A stretch of 64,000 nt of DNA from Persicaria tinctoria (lineage: Eukaryota > Streptophyta > Magnoliopsida > Caryophyllales > Polygonaceae), in the NCBI GenBank assembly GCA_037127255.1, contig JBANSL010000002.1:40464892-40528891 (forward strand), given 5' to 3'. Below are positions 46,085 through 57,125 of the stretch, piece after piece. The stretch's first letter is position 1. Every line of letters begins with the position of its first letter. The notes beneath the pieces are model-generated. The model searched no databases and was not told the DNA's origin. It saw only the letters and a list, made by a program, of their open reading frames with translations. The position numbers were made by a program, and so were the translations under genes.

Positions 46085-47225
46085 AAGTATCTTAAAAGAT
46101 ACATAGCAGCATTCTAGTGAGTTTGGAGAGGATGTTGAAGTAATTGACTTAGTTGCTGGACAGTGTAAGAGATATCAGGTCTAGTGAGGGTGAGGTAAAG
46201 GAGTCTTCCAATGATCCTTCTATATGTTTCTGGATGAGCTAGAGGTTCCCCATCATGAGTATACAATTTGGTGCCATGTTGCATAGGGAATGTGGTAGCT
46301 TTGCAATTCTCCATGTTAGCATCCTTCAAGATATCCAGGATATATTTTCTCTGGTTAAGCCGAATTCCAGCAGAAGATCTAGCTATCTCCATGCCAAGGA
46401 AATATCTAGCAATGACTAGATCCTTAATGGTGAAGGTGGAGTGAAGTGCTTGCTTAGTGTGAAGAATCTCAGAGGCAGAATTCCCAAGTAATAGCATATC
46501 ATCAACATAGACTAGTGCAATTGTGATTGTTGACCCTGCACTCTTGACAAAGAGAGAGTAGTCATGTTTAGACTGAGCATACCCCAATCCAACCATGAAT
46601 TTTGTCAATTCATGGTTCCACTGTCGACTGACTTGTTTAAGCCCATACAGTGATCTATTCAACTTGCAAACATGACCTGTAGGAACCTGATAACCTTGTG
46701 GGGGGGGGGGGGGGTCATGTACACCTCCTCTTCTAGGAAGCCATGAAGAAAGGCATTGTTGACATCAAGCTGATGCAACAACCAACCTTTGATAGCTGCA
46801 ATGGCAAGAATTACTCTCACAGTGGAGAGCTTGGCCACAGGAGAAAAGGTTTGCTTGTAGTCCTTATCCTTGACTTGATTGTAACCCTTTGCAACTAGCC
46901 TTGCGTTGTATCTCTCCACCAAACCATCAGGCTTATACTTGATCTTGAAGATCCATTTTGATCCAATGGCCTTTTTCCCTGTAGGCAAAGGAGTAACAGA
47001 CCATGTGTTGTTCTTCTCAAGAGCAGTTATCTCAGATTTCATAGCAGATTCCCATTCAGAAATACCTTTTGCTTGAGTGTAATTGTGAGGTTCAAAAACT
47101 GCACAAACATTGACAAAAGAGGTGACATATTCATGGGATAGATGTGCAAGGTTGGTGAGAGAGAATACAACAAATGATTGAGATATTGATTCTTCTGTTG
47201 CTGAAGTATGTCTAGGAAGAGGCAT
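46085..47225 (-). pseudogene. Copia C reverse transcriptase, partial
   Basis: It continues the pol frame after a TAG near 47240. It has [39 protein letters not shown] and [21 protein letters not shown] run of 15 G (46700-46714) then shifts the frame, and RT resumes at 46662 with RSLYGLKQVSRQWNHEL, ALVYVDDMLLLG and RPDISYTVQQLSQLL. One more stop lies at 46114. RNase H is missing. Confidence 0.85.
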
Positions 47226-47240
47226 TGGGCAAATGTAGTC

Positions 47241-49235
47241 CTAAAACTTTGCTGGAGGACGAGTGACTCTTTTTGCAAGAGGTGGAGGACCATGAACACT
47301 GTCTGAAGAGGATGTACTGTCAAAGATGGGAGAGCCCAGCTGAGGATCATATGATGGTGGTGAGAGGCTGGTAGAGGGAGAGTTTGGAACAATAGCATCA
47401 CTGTCAGGAGAGTTGTTGGTGATAGGAGATGACACATTGAGATCATTAGTAGCCTGAGTAGGGAGATGAACTGGCAGGCAAGATTCCTCTCCATCAGAAA
47501 CTAAAACATCTTTGGGGAAGAGTGGGGTGTTATGTGACAAGACATCACCCCTGAAGGGAAAAACAGTTTCCTCAAACTGAACATGTCTACTAATAATGAC
47601 CACTTTCTTATCTAGATCAAAGAGCTTAAAAGCCTTCTGACCTGAAGGGTATCCTAAGAATATACACCTTCGAGCAAGACACCCAAGCTTATCTCTCCAA
47701 TCATTTGGTTGCAAGGCATAACAAAGGCAACCTACAACTATGAGTTTGTCATAATCTGGTGGCACATGGAAAAGAGCTTCAAAAGGAGATTTACCATTCA
47801 AAACAGAAGATGGCATTTTGTTGATGAGGTGAGTGGCACTTAATACACAGCCACCCCAAAACCTGATAGGAAGACCAGCATAAGCTCTAATAGCCCTAGC
47901 AGTTTCAAGGAGATGCCTATGCTTCCTTTCAACTCGCTCATTCTGCTCATGGACACCGGGAGCAGATCTTTGGTGAATAATACCATGACTGGCAAACAAC
48001 TCTACACACCCTCTTTGGGTGAATTCAGTACCATTGTCTGTCCTTATGCACTTAACAGATACTTGAAACTGGTTTTCCACTAATAGCAGGAACTTAGTAA
48101 TGCAACTCAAAACCTGCAACTTATCTTGGAGTAGATAAACCCATGTAGTCCTAGAGTAATCATCCAAGATAGTCAAAAAATAACGGGCACCACACATGGA
48201 TGGGGTCTTGTAAGGGCCCCAAAGGTCCATGTGAACCAAATAAAAAGGAGCAACAGCAAGAGAATCACTTCTCTGAAATTTCAACTTGTGAATTTTAGTC
48301 AAAGAGCAGGTGTCACACCTGAACTGTGAGGTATCCAAATTCTTACAGATAGGCAAAAGCTTCATCTTGGACAAAGATAGATGACCAAGACGAGCATGAA
48401 CAGTCATCAAACTGTCATCATTATTACAAACTGAAGCAACAATACCAGAGGTACCTGTCAAAGGAACATTGTGAATCCTGTACAGGCCTCCTTCTTCCCA
48501 TCCTTTGATCAACTGTCCTTTAGTTGTATGGTCCTGTAGCCAACAAGATGTCTTATCTAACTGAAATATAAGCTTCTGATCTTTAAGTACTCTAGATACA
48601 GATAGTAGATTGTGACAAAACTGAGGAACAAAGAGCACATTTCTTAACACAAGGTTGTCATTCAACTTGACAGTACCTAAACAACTGACAGGTATATGGG
48701 ATCCATCAGGTAATCCCAGAGAAATAGGTGCACTCAAATAAGCAAACTCAGAGAAAATTCCTTTATCAAAAGCAATATGATCAGTAGCACCTGAATCAAT
48801 AATCCATGCATACTTATCACCCTTATTTGTACCAACTAAAAATGATACACTTAGTGTACCTGCAAAGTGAACCATAGCTTGGTTCACTGAACTCTCTGAA
48901 TGATCCACAATGCCTTTTCCTTTCATCATTCTCACCACGTCATTGTAGATAGCATTTACTACTGCAGGATCTGGTCTTGCATCTTGATGCCTGTGCTCCA
49001 GTGGATTGTCAGTTTGAGGCACCTCAAAATGAGCCACAAACTTCCCTTGAGCTTTACCTCTATCATCCTCTTTTGGTCCTCTAAACCACTCAGGGTAGCC
49101 AACCAATTTGAAACAATAATCCTTGGTGTGGCCCCTTTCATTGCAAAAATCACATTTGCGTTCCAGCTTAGCCTTTTTATACTCCCTTTTTTGCCTGCTC
49201 AAATCTTGACAGCTCTCCTTGCTTACCATATCCAT
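47241..49235 (-). pseudogene. Copia C gag end, protease and integrase
   Basis: It has a CCHC knuckle (CDFCNERGHTKDYCFKLVG), an intact protease site (AWIIDSGATDHIAFD), the integrase finger (HARLGHLSLSKMKLL, CDTCSLTK) and DDE region (LVHMDLWGPYKTPS, IRTDNGTEFTQRG, HEQNERVERKHRH). The last motif departs from the usual PQQNGRVER but keeps the Glu. The frame ends at RPPAKF with TAG. Separated from the start of gag by a one-base shift near 49190. Confidence 0.85.
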
Positions 49236-50229
49236 CTTGATTCATCCTGTTCCCATATCCAAACTTATTTACTGCATTAGCTTCAGCTTCATCATACTGC
49301 ATTATGTTCCCATATCCATCATGCTGCATCTGTACTCGATTCACATTCATAGCAGTAAGGTCACCAGGGGTTACAGATGTCACTCCTCTCGACCTTTCCA
49401 ACTGCACTGCCATTTGGAAGGCCTTCAACAATCCTGGCATGGGATCCTTTGATAGAACATTTCCACGCAAAGGCTCATAGACATCATTGAGGCCCATCAT
49501 AAACTGCATAACCTTGGCTTTCTCTTCCCTTTCGACAATTCTCTTAAGCAATCCACAGATGCATCCTCCAATTCCTCCACAGTTACATGTTGGTACAGCA
49601 TCAAGCAACTGTAATTCGTCCCAAAGCTTTTTAAGCTTTCCATAGTATGCACCTACAGTCAGATTCTCCTGCCTGACATTTCCTAAATCACGACGCAGCT
49701 GGTATATCAAGGGATCATTTGACTCGCAAAATCTCTCCCTTATCTCCTTCCACAACTCAGCAGCAGTTTCAACATACATAAGTGTTTCTGCAACCTCGGT
49801 AGTCATGGAATTAACAAGCCAGCACATCACCATATAGTCAGCTCTCTCCCATTTCTCGTAATCATCATTCTCAATTGCAGGTTTCACACAACTCCCCGTG
49901 ATGAAACCTAATTTTGCCTTGGCTCCAAGTGCCATTCGAACTCTTTTTCTCCAGATCGCAAAATTCGAGCCATTAAACAGATTATTCACTAATTGCATCC
50001 CTGGATGGTCGGAATTCGACAAAAAATAGGGATTGCAATGCACCGTGTTCGTACCTTGATTGTGATCTCCGATCTGAACACCCTGAAATCCAGGTCCTCC
50101 TTGATTGCCTCTCCCTGCACCAGGTCCAAGAGGCGTCACCGAGACGAAGGTTCCACGACCCCCGCCACTGCCATTAAGAGCATCAGCATAGCTCTGTCCA
50201 CCTGGAATCGGCGATCCTCTTCCTGTCAT
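49177..50229 (-). pseudogene. Copia C gag
   Basis: The ATG at 50229 (MTGRGSPIPGGQSYADALNG) lies about 100 bases after the primer site. A Gly-rich start precedes the UBN2-type core (NGSNFAIWRKRVRMALGAKA, WERADYMVMCWLVNSMTTEV, LWDELQLLDAVPTCNCGG). An extra base in AAAAAAGGG near 49190 throws the frame out just before the zinc knuckle, which continues in the neighbouring frame. Confidence 0.85.
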
Positions 50230-50326
50230 GGCCGATCAACACATGAAAGCAACAAGACAACATCGAGTGCAAATTCTCCAGAAAACTGAGCGGAAAACGT
50301 CGAAAATCAAGCGACGGATCGAACAA

Positions 50327-50338
50327 GCTCTGATACCA
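50327..50338 (-). promoter_or_regulatory. Primer-binding site of copia C
   Basis: Minus strand TGGTATCAGAGC, complementary to initiator tRNA-Met, two bases from the LTR. Confidence 0.9.
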
Positions 50339-50340
50339 TT

Positions 50341-50644
50341 TGAACAATTGAAATCAAATTGACCTCAGAAAGATTGAATGAAACTCAACAATGGAGAAAT
50401 TCTAGATCTGGGAATCCAGATCTTGGTTTGTTACAGCAACCAAAATTCTCAACTGAAAAATGGCGCCAATCAACCCCTTTGTACTCTCAGTTGTACAAGT
50501 GGTCCATCCTAGGAAATTACCAAACTACCCTTACAGAAGCTATAATATACATCACAGTTTATACTATGATTCAATTACATGATCAAACTATACTATATGT
50601 TCCATACTATGACTTTGCAGCCATGGAAGAGAAACTGATATTCA
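50341..50644 (-). repeat. 5' LTR of copia C
   Basis: 304 bp from TGAACAATTG to GATATTCA on the plus strand. The inner side is followed by the primer site, the outer side directly by copia D coding sequence. Confidence 0.8.
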
Positions 50645-51799
50645 AGGGGCAAATTAGTCATGAAAACTTCCTCATCAAGATCCCCATATAGAAATGCATT
50701 AGTAACGTCCATTTGAGCCACATGACATCCTTTGGCCGCAGCCACAACAAGCAAAGTTTTCATAGTGATTAGGGCTGGTCGGCACGAAAATTATCATACG
50801 AACCACGTACCAACCACAAACCGACTATGTTGGTAACCACACTTGTGGTAACTTCCATGGCGGTAACCATTGTGGTGGTAACCACGTGAAGGTGGTACGG
50901 TAATGGTAATAAAATTTGAATACCATGGTTACCGATTATATATAGATATTTTTTTATTGTTTTTACCTTAAAGTTTTAAGTTTTTACTTTATATTTTATG
51001 TTTTGATTTTGACCTAAATTGGTCATTTTTACTATCTCTAGTCTCTTTGTTAGTTCGTTCTAAAAGACAAACACAAAGGGGAACCAAGTGGGGAACCAGC
51101 GGCACTACGGTAGCCTACTCTCTAATCTCTAGTCTCTCTGTTCAAGGCTAGGATTCCGAGTTCCGGTCGTTCAAGGGCCGCCCATTCAACTTCCGGCCTT
51201 CCGGCCCCTTCACTATTAGAAAACTTCAATTAGACAACTGTTATCAATAGATGTCTTTCAAAAAACTTTCCGATCTCTATGTGCGTGTAGTAAAAGATCA
51301 AAACTTTCCACATCGGTTATGAGCAGATGTCTTTTCTTTGTTAAAACATCTATTTTATTTTGAATATAGATGTAAATCAGCCCCTCAAATTTATTTTTGT
51401 CATGTTCACTTGTTGTTAAATCTCATTATTTTTCATTAATAAGCTTTTGAAGATGTTCACAACAAGCCTAAATTTTACATTTACATCACTATTTTTAAAA
51501 TAGTCAATGTATTAAAACAAAATAGACATCTTTTTTTTATATTGATTTAGTGTATATTAATTTCATATATATAATTTTTGATTTTTTTATTGTTTTAAAA
51601 TAATCTATCGTTTGAAATATGTACATAACTGATGTATTAATATGATATAGACATCATTTAAAATTTTCATAAAGATGTTGTTAGAAATATATATCAATTT
51701 ATATTAACATAGTGATGTAAAAATATATGTTACACATTGATTTAGATTATTCAGTTGATGTCTATAATGATACCAACATCTGTTTTTATTTAATGATTT

Positions 51800-52069
51800 G
51801 ATTTCATAGCTATTAAGGCACATCACTTTTCATTTATAATTCGTTACTTTTTCGTTTGATACACAACACTCTTTGCTCGATATAAAATAAGATTTTACAA
51901 ATAATAGGTACTTTAATGAACATATACATTAAAATAAATGTGAAATCGATATTTACATATGTTTTACAAAGTATGGGTACTCGAAATATACACATCCAAA
52001 GAGACCCGCATTCTTCTCCACAACCAAAGAGGAAGCTGTTAAGGTTAAAACTTAAAAATGTATACTTGA
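51800..52069. other. Interior spacer of the CACTA-like element
   Basis: AT-rich, no coding fragment recognised. On the minus strand it lies just downstream of the RAB fragment and may be its 3' untranslated region. Confidence 0.4.
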
Positions 52070-53076
52070 CCTTAACAATCTTTGGATCAGCCCACAGCTG
52101 CTTCTTCCTCACATGCTTCTGGGTTGTTGGGTCATCTCCAGCTGCTAGGTCGCCTTTGTTGATACTGATTGCTGCAGGTTTATCTTGGCACTCTGTAAGA
52201 CAGACTATCCATTAATGCCACATTGTAGACATTTGTATCCATTAATGCCACATTGTAGACAGATTATCCAGCTGCTAGGTCGCCTTTGTTGATACTTACA
52301 GCTTCGAAGAACTTAATCTCGTACTCATCATCAGCAAGTGCTTGACATTGGGCAGTGGGCAAAACCTGGAAATAAATAATTAGATTCTGAATAGGGAAAG
52401 AGCCAGATATAAGGATCTTGTTCCCTAGCCTTGTCCCCTACAAGGATCTTGTTCACATTGTCAGAAGCATGTTGCTCAATGTTGTGGATCCAATTTCGAA
52501 TGTCTGAAATTAGCAAAAGAAGTACTAAGATTTCATCCACAACCTACATACGGTCTCATGCTGGACGAATCCCATTATCCACTTTTTTTCTTGGTTAAAT
52601 AGGAACACACTACGCATATCAAAATTAGAAGTAAGATGGCTGAAGATCTATGGTGATTGTTTCAGTTTACAAATACACAAACATGACCATTAAGCACATG
52701 AAGTTGGAATAAGAAACACAAATCTGAAAGTTTTGAGCATAGCAAGGCGATTACTATTAAAAGATGATTCATCTGTAACATCATACACCAGCAAGATCCC
52801 CATGGCACCAAAATAATAAGCCAAAATTGAGAGAGGAAAAGGTAAGAACAAGGGATATGTTGAAGTAAACATATCCAAAGAAACCCATCCATCTACTACC
52901 TATCTAAAATAACCAACCTGCAACAAAACTCAAGAGCTTGACCCCATCTTCTTAATAAAAAGAGAAGCTTACCACTCGTAATGGTTCGAAAACGTTCCTG
53001 GCCGTTGTATCCCAAATCTGGAGCTTTATCCGTGTTTCATCAAGCTCACTGGTCCTAATATTAAAATCAATAATGC
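52070..53076 (-). pseudogene. Captured RABE1 (Rab8-like) GTPase gene fragment
   Basis: Five exon remnants in correct order on the minus strand. 53075-52978: IDFNIRTSELDETRIKLQIW then DTTARN, the switch II region where DTAGQE is normal. 52840-52725: YYFGAMGILLVYDVTDESSF. 52505-52415: [20 protein letters not shown] then LVGDKA, the NKxD guanine-binding motif with N changed to D. 52375-52297: [15 protein letters not shown]. 52195-52070: ISINKGDLAAG and the C-terminal tail. Spacers have intron character. The P-loop exon is missing and switch II and NKxD are altered, so it cannot bind GTP normally. RABE1 proteins direct vesicles to the plasma membrane; that applies to the parent gene only. Confidence 0.8.
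52138..52298. repeat. Local duplication in the captured RAB fragment
   Basis: AGCTGCTAGGTCGCCTTTGT occurs at 52140 and again at 52270, and TATCCATTAATGCCACATTG at 52206 and 52237. A rearrangement has duplicated part of the last RAB exon. Confidence 0.85.
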
Positions 53077-53599
53077 AACAGAAACACAGAGCATATAATT
53101 ATGGGAAGCTGATGCATCTGAAAACATAATTAACTAGCATCTGAACAACACGATTAACTAGCTACACGAACTAAACTCCAGTATTACTTACCATCTATCT
53201 AATTATGGCTCAATGATCATCTTCAGCAGGTTGCTTTCTGAATTTCCTCAATGCGATTGAATAAACTCCCTTTCTTTTCATTGACATAATTTTAGCTACC
53301 AATTTCACACATAAAGGATATCAAGACTCCATTATTAATGACTTTTGTTTGAGTATTGGTATTTGTCATCCACCTATAACATATACAACATATAAAGGAT
53401 ATCAGAACGCTATTACCACGTTTCTAAACCTGTCTAGACCCAAAACCATATCTTAAAAAATCGCCACTTGTTTCATAAGCAAACATTTATATCAAATTAT
53501 CAATCAAATTTCCATAATTGATCAATGGAAGTCCCTTATCCCACCCATAATCTTCATGTGAAGACACAAAAGAAAGGTACAAAGAACATCACATACTTA

Positions 53600-54075
53600 A
53601 TTCTGAATAGCTTGAAGGCAAGCCTGGCATTAAGGATGGTGCAACCGGGCTACTTTTGACAACCGAGCTACTTTTGATGGTCCAAGATACCATAAGAATA
53701 GCAACCAGATTCACTGCGCAGAAGAATGTACCTGGAGATCAACCCTCGTTCATTTGATAACAAATACAATTATATATGTTTTTGAATCATTCTTGTTTGG
53801 ATGTTTATGGTTCAAACTGCTAGCTCGACATAGTCCAATACATAACAGGCCTATTAATATCAATTCATCTAAAATGGCCTCTTTCAATGCTTAAAATTTC
53901 AATTGCATTGATGAAGTCAGGAAATTTTACCTAGGAATGGAAGAAGAAGAGAAATGGTTAGAACAAATGCTGCTATGTATAGATTAGTCGCAGGGATCTG
54001 TTGAATTCTTTGCTGCAACTGTTCAACAAATTCCAGCAATTGAATCTTCCACTTCTCAATATCCTCCATATCCAT
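53600..54075 (-). pseudogene. Captured fragment resembling SRP receptor subunit beta
   Basis: The ATG at 54075 begins MDMEDIEKWKIQLLEFVEQL. It continues RIQQIPATNLYIAAFVLTIS followed by LLLPFL, a membrane segment at residues 30-48, and ends at a GTAAAA donor near 53934. Plant SRP-receptor beta proteins start with a similar short amphipathic part, an IPxxxLYxA motif and one membrane anchor. A second piece (53730-53650) resembles the following exon at the DNA level but is frame-broken. The GTPase domain is absent. SR-beta anchors the SRP receptor at the ER. Assignment is by overall pattern and less certain than for RAB. Confidence 0.5.
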
Positions 54076-55019
54076 TGCTTCTAGTTGAGGCAACTACGCA
54101 GTTACAAATGCAATTTTACCACAAAAACGATCTGATTTCAATGGAAAACATGAACTTGCTTGTAGTTTCTATCTAGGGTTAATTCAAACAACAAATATAT
54201 ATACAAAGGGAAATTGAAACAGAATATTCTACAAAAAAAAAAAAACAAATCAAAACCGAAAACTTAATGTCAAACATTCTTGCACAAAGAAGCTTGAATG
54301 ATCTGCACGAAGTCGGAACAAAGAAGACTAGGTGAGCGAACTCACCAGGTTTAATATCCTTGTGTGGGTAATGTTGTGGTCATGACAAGATTTGAGTGCC
54401 AATATATAGCTGAAAAACAGATAAAGGACATATAAGAAACTAATATACAGAAGGATGTTTAGCATGAGAGGCAAGAAAAAAAAAAGAACAAAGAAAATAT
54501 GCCAATTTTGTGTTGATATTATAAGTTTTCCAGAAGATTAAACAAAGAAAACTAACTCCCTCATGAAAATAATCATTCAAATATGAAATCAAGACATCTT
54601 TCATGTCAATAAACTTAAATGGATTTGAAAAGGATAATGGTAGATTAGTATAAGAAACTTCTACAATCCATTGTCACTGAACATGAAGGATGAGATGTAG
54701 CACCTGTCCATTTAGATGTTCACGAGGCATTTCTAAAGAGTTCCTAGAAACTATGACATGTATGCTCATCTGAGAGAGACAAACAGCATATTCAAGCAAA
54801 GGGTTAGCTTTTATGATCCAGTGAGAAGAAAGAGTAAAACAAGGATATGTAAAAATAAGTAACAAACAAAAAGAGTAAAATGTTCTCTTTCTTCTTCCTT
54901 TTTTGAGTTTAAACGTTTTCCATTCATCCAAAAAAGAAGAAAACAGACCACAATGGCAATAAGAAACAACTTGGTCTACAATGGCAACAAAAGCAGATCT
55001 AAAATTAACAGAAACTCGC
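54076..55019 (-). other. Intronic or spacer sequence between captured fragments
   Basis: AT-rich with pyrimidine tracts. One open stretch (54780-54680) could be an exon remnant but matches nothing I recognise. Confidence 0.4.
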
Positions 55020-55195
55020 CTTGGACTGAACAAGCCTTTGCATATACTTGATCTCATCTGCATTTGGATTCAGCTTTCCGCTTGGTATAGTATCGAATCT
55101 CCTTGATATCCTACTTTCAACAATTGATACTGGTACATATATCCTTGTCCCTACCTCCATCACTTCATTGTGATTAATCTGTATGGTAGCTTTAG
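55020..55195 (-). pseudogene. Captured exon of an RluA-type RNA pseudouridine synthase
   Basis: The minus strand reads NEVMEVGTRIYVPVSIVESR, then ISRRFDTIPSGKLNPNADEI and KYMQRLVQSK. This looks like the segment just before the catalytic domain in plant mitochondrial RNA pseudouridine synthases (PUS3/4-like), where a Lys-rich LNKPP motif would come next. That part is absent. The parent enzymes isomerise uridine in organellar RNA; this fragment has no catalytic Asp. Identification is from memory of the family pattern. Confidence 0.6.
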
Positions 55196-56099
55196 AACTG
55201 TAGAACTATTAAATCTAGACAAGGTATAACATAGGGAAAAGAATACAATATTCCATGTGAATCAGCCATCAAATTAGATTACTCAACTCCTAGATGCCTT
55301 TCTCATGCATTTCGGTTGACTGCAGTTCATAAAGGATGAGTCCCAACATAGCCTGCCTACAGAAGAAGATTAGGAGGGAGAGAGGGTGGGGGTAATACTC
55401 ACGAGGCCTTTGTTTCAGTGGAAATATTTGTGGAAAGAGTTACACTTATTGGCCCACGGAAACTTTCATTACTATCTGGACTCTTGAATGAAAAGTCCCA
55501 AAGTGAGTGACGATGGCAACAATTTCAATGTAAGCAATATCTAGCACAAAAAGTAAATGTGAATTATTTTACTTGTAAACATTAAACCTACTCCAGATAT
55601 TAGGCTTATTGAAACCATCCAACTAGCAACAACAAGTAAATGCAAATCTTGAAAGAATAAAATGTAAAAATAATGACGTTGGCTCAAAACTATATTAACA
55701 ATGTAGCTTCAGTAATGGAAATCCCGCTACAACAAACATTGTGCCACCATCTGAAGAATTTCTAGTCTATTTTGCTACAGAGTTACAAAACCCTAAAGAA
55801 TTTGTAAAAAAACCCTAAAGAATTATGTTTCAAAACGCAGTCAATTACAACGCATCTTTATGAACCTTTTTCCACTGAATAACAAGCTACAACTACAAAT
55901 TTGCAGTGTAACGAAAGCTGGAAACAATCAAAACCCTAGCTATTGTCATTGTACCTTCAAAATTCATGACTATCACATACATTGAAATTGGATTCGTGGC
56001 AAACCCTATAGTTTTCCGTTACAGGGAGACTCGAACCAGATCGATGATGGTGGGAAAGGGAAGAACAGAGATCTAAGGAGAGAGAAGAATAGAGATTTA
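55196..56099 (-). other. Spacer upstream of the captured synthase exon
   Basis: AT-rich, non-coding. It contains exon-like patches without recognisable homology and a GAACCAGATCGATGATGG segment near 56030 that may belong to the leader of a captured gene. Confidence 0.35.
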
Positions 56100-56630
56100 A
56101 GGGGAGGAAGAAGAATAACTTACATAGAACAGAAGAACGACAAGGGTGAAGGGTCTCCGTCTCTCTCTAGCTTCCGCTTGAGGACAAGGGTTTGCAAATA
56201 GACGGTAAGGCGGAGGAGTCCCGTCAAGTGATGGAAGGAGACGACGGCGAGCAGGAGGAGATCTCAGATCTGGAGGGAGAGAGACAACGGCGAGGAGGAG
56301 GTGAAGAGATGGTGTGAGTGGCCGGCGAGGAGGAGGAAATCTCAGATCTGTAGGGAAAGAGACGTCGGCCAGGAGGAGGAGATCTGGGATCTGGAGAGAG
56401 AGAGACATCGGCGAGGAGGAGGAGATCTCAGATCTGGAGGGAGGGAGACGGCAGCAAGAACGAGCACTGAACCAGGAGGACGGTCGCCGGAGAGGAAGCT
56501 CGGATATGGAGAGATGTTCGAAGATGGAGTTGGGGATTTGGGGCCTCGGATATGGGGAGAGTGGAACGGATCTGGAGGGAGTGAGGGGAGAGGGAGCTCT
56601 GATTTTTTCAAGTGTTAATATTACCTCAAA
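56100..56630 (-). promoter_or_regulatory. GC-rich, CT-rich repeat region, possible promoter/leader of the chimeric unit
   Basis: GC content rises sharply. A 40-50 base unit with GGAGGAGGAGATCTCAGATC and GGAGAGAGAGAC repeats about five times (56215-56455). On the minus strand this is a CT-rich stretch like a plant 5' leader, immediately upstream of all three captured fragments and in their orientation. No coding frame is convincing. Confidence 0.4.
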
Positions 56631-57125
56631 TTTTGAAAGCCCGGGCTCCCAATTTTTTCTAAGTGTTTTAATCCCGCTTTTTTCCCTTGAACGTCCGTTC
56701 TGGAATTTTTTTTAAACTGACAATTTCACATATGTTCATATATTTGACCATTGTGTAAACTGTTTTAAAAATCACAAAAAAAAATATTGATGTGATAAAT
56801 AAATTTTACATCTGTTGATTTCTTGACAGACTTAAATCAGATGATGTCTAATTGCAGTATTCTAGTTTGTCGTTCAAGATCTTCCAATTTCTCACTTTCT
56901 CTCTCAATGGCTCGTCGGGGTTCATTTGGAAGAAGCACTGTTGCCGAAAGGAATTACAACATGGTAACCATGGTAATGTACCGATGGTAACCACAAGTCG
57001 TGGTTACCTATGTGGTAACCACGACTTGTGATTGGTATGTGGTATGAACATTTGCGTACCACCAGTTGGGGGTTGGTACGTGGTAATCACCATTTTTTTG
57101 TGGTTACCGTACCATACCAACCCTA

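Larger units (their letters stand above)
46059..50644 (-). mobile_element. Ty1/copia element C, 3' part deleted by copia B event
   Basis: The 5' LTR (50341-50644), primer site (50327-50338), gag, protease, integrase and RT are in order on the minus strand. Coding sequence stops abruptly at 46059 within the RT/RNase H linker (LLRYLKGSFNVALS), where the LTR of B begins. The distal fragment of its 3' LTR survives at 40531-40617. RNase H and most of the 3' LTR are gone. Flanks of the outer ends do not match, so the original target duplication is lost. Confidence 0.85.
51211..56869. mobile_element. CACTA-like element carrying fragments of three host genes
   Basis: The left end is CACTATTAGAAAACTTCAAT followed by TAGACAAC. 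The reverse complement of the right end is CAAACTAGAATACTGCAATT followed by AGACATC, an imperfect inverted match of CACTA type. Subterminal GATGTC/GACATC/ACATCTG words are dense at 51230-51790 and recur at 56785-56850. The interior has no transposase. It holds exon-intron fragments resembling a RABE1-type GTPase, SRP-receptor beta and an RluA-type pseudouridine synthase, all on the minus strand. A 3-bp target duplication could not be confirmed. Confidence 0.6.
50770..57125. mobile_element. hAT-type element inserted in copia D RT, itself carrying a CACTA-like element
   Basis: The left end is TAGGGCTGGTCGGCACG. The right end, read on the opposite strand, is TAGGGTTGGTATGGTACGG. Flanks are ATAGTGAT (50762-50769) and ACAGTGAT (57126-57133), an 8-bp duplication with one mismatch. 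Subterminal GGTAACCA/TGGTTACC words crowd both ends (50800-50935 and 56960-57115). The hAT sequence itself is only about 700 bp (50770-51210 plus 56870-57125) and has no transposase, so it is non-autonomous. The remaining 5.66 kb is the nested element. Confidence 0.8.

Noticed and set aside
52070..55195. Functional RAB, SRP-receptor or pseudouridine synthase genes
   Set aside because: Each lacks essential exons (P-loop, GTPase domain, catalytic domain) and contains altered motifs; they lie within transposon ends.
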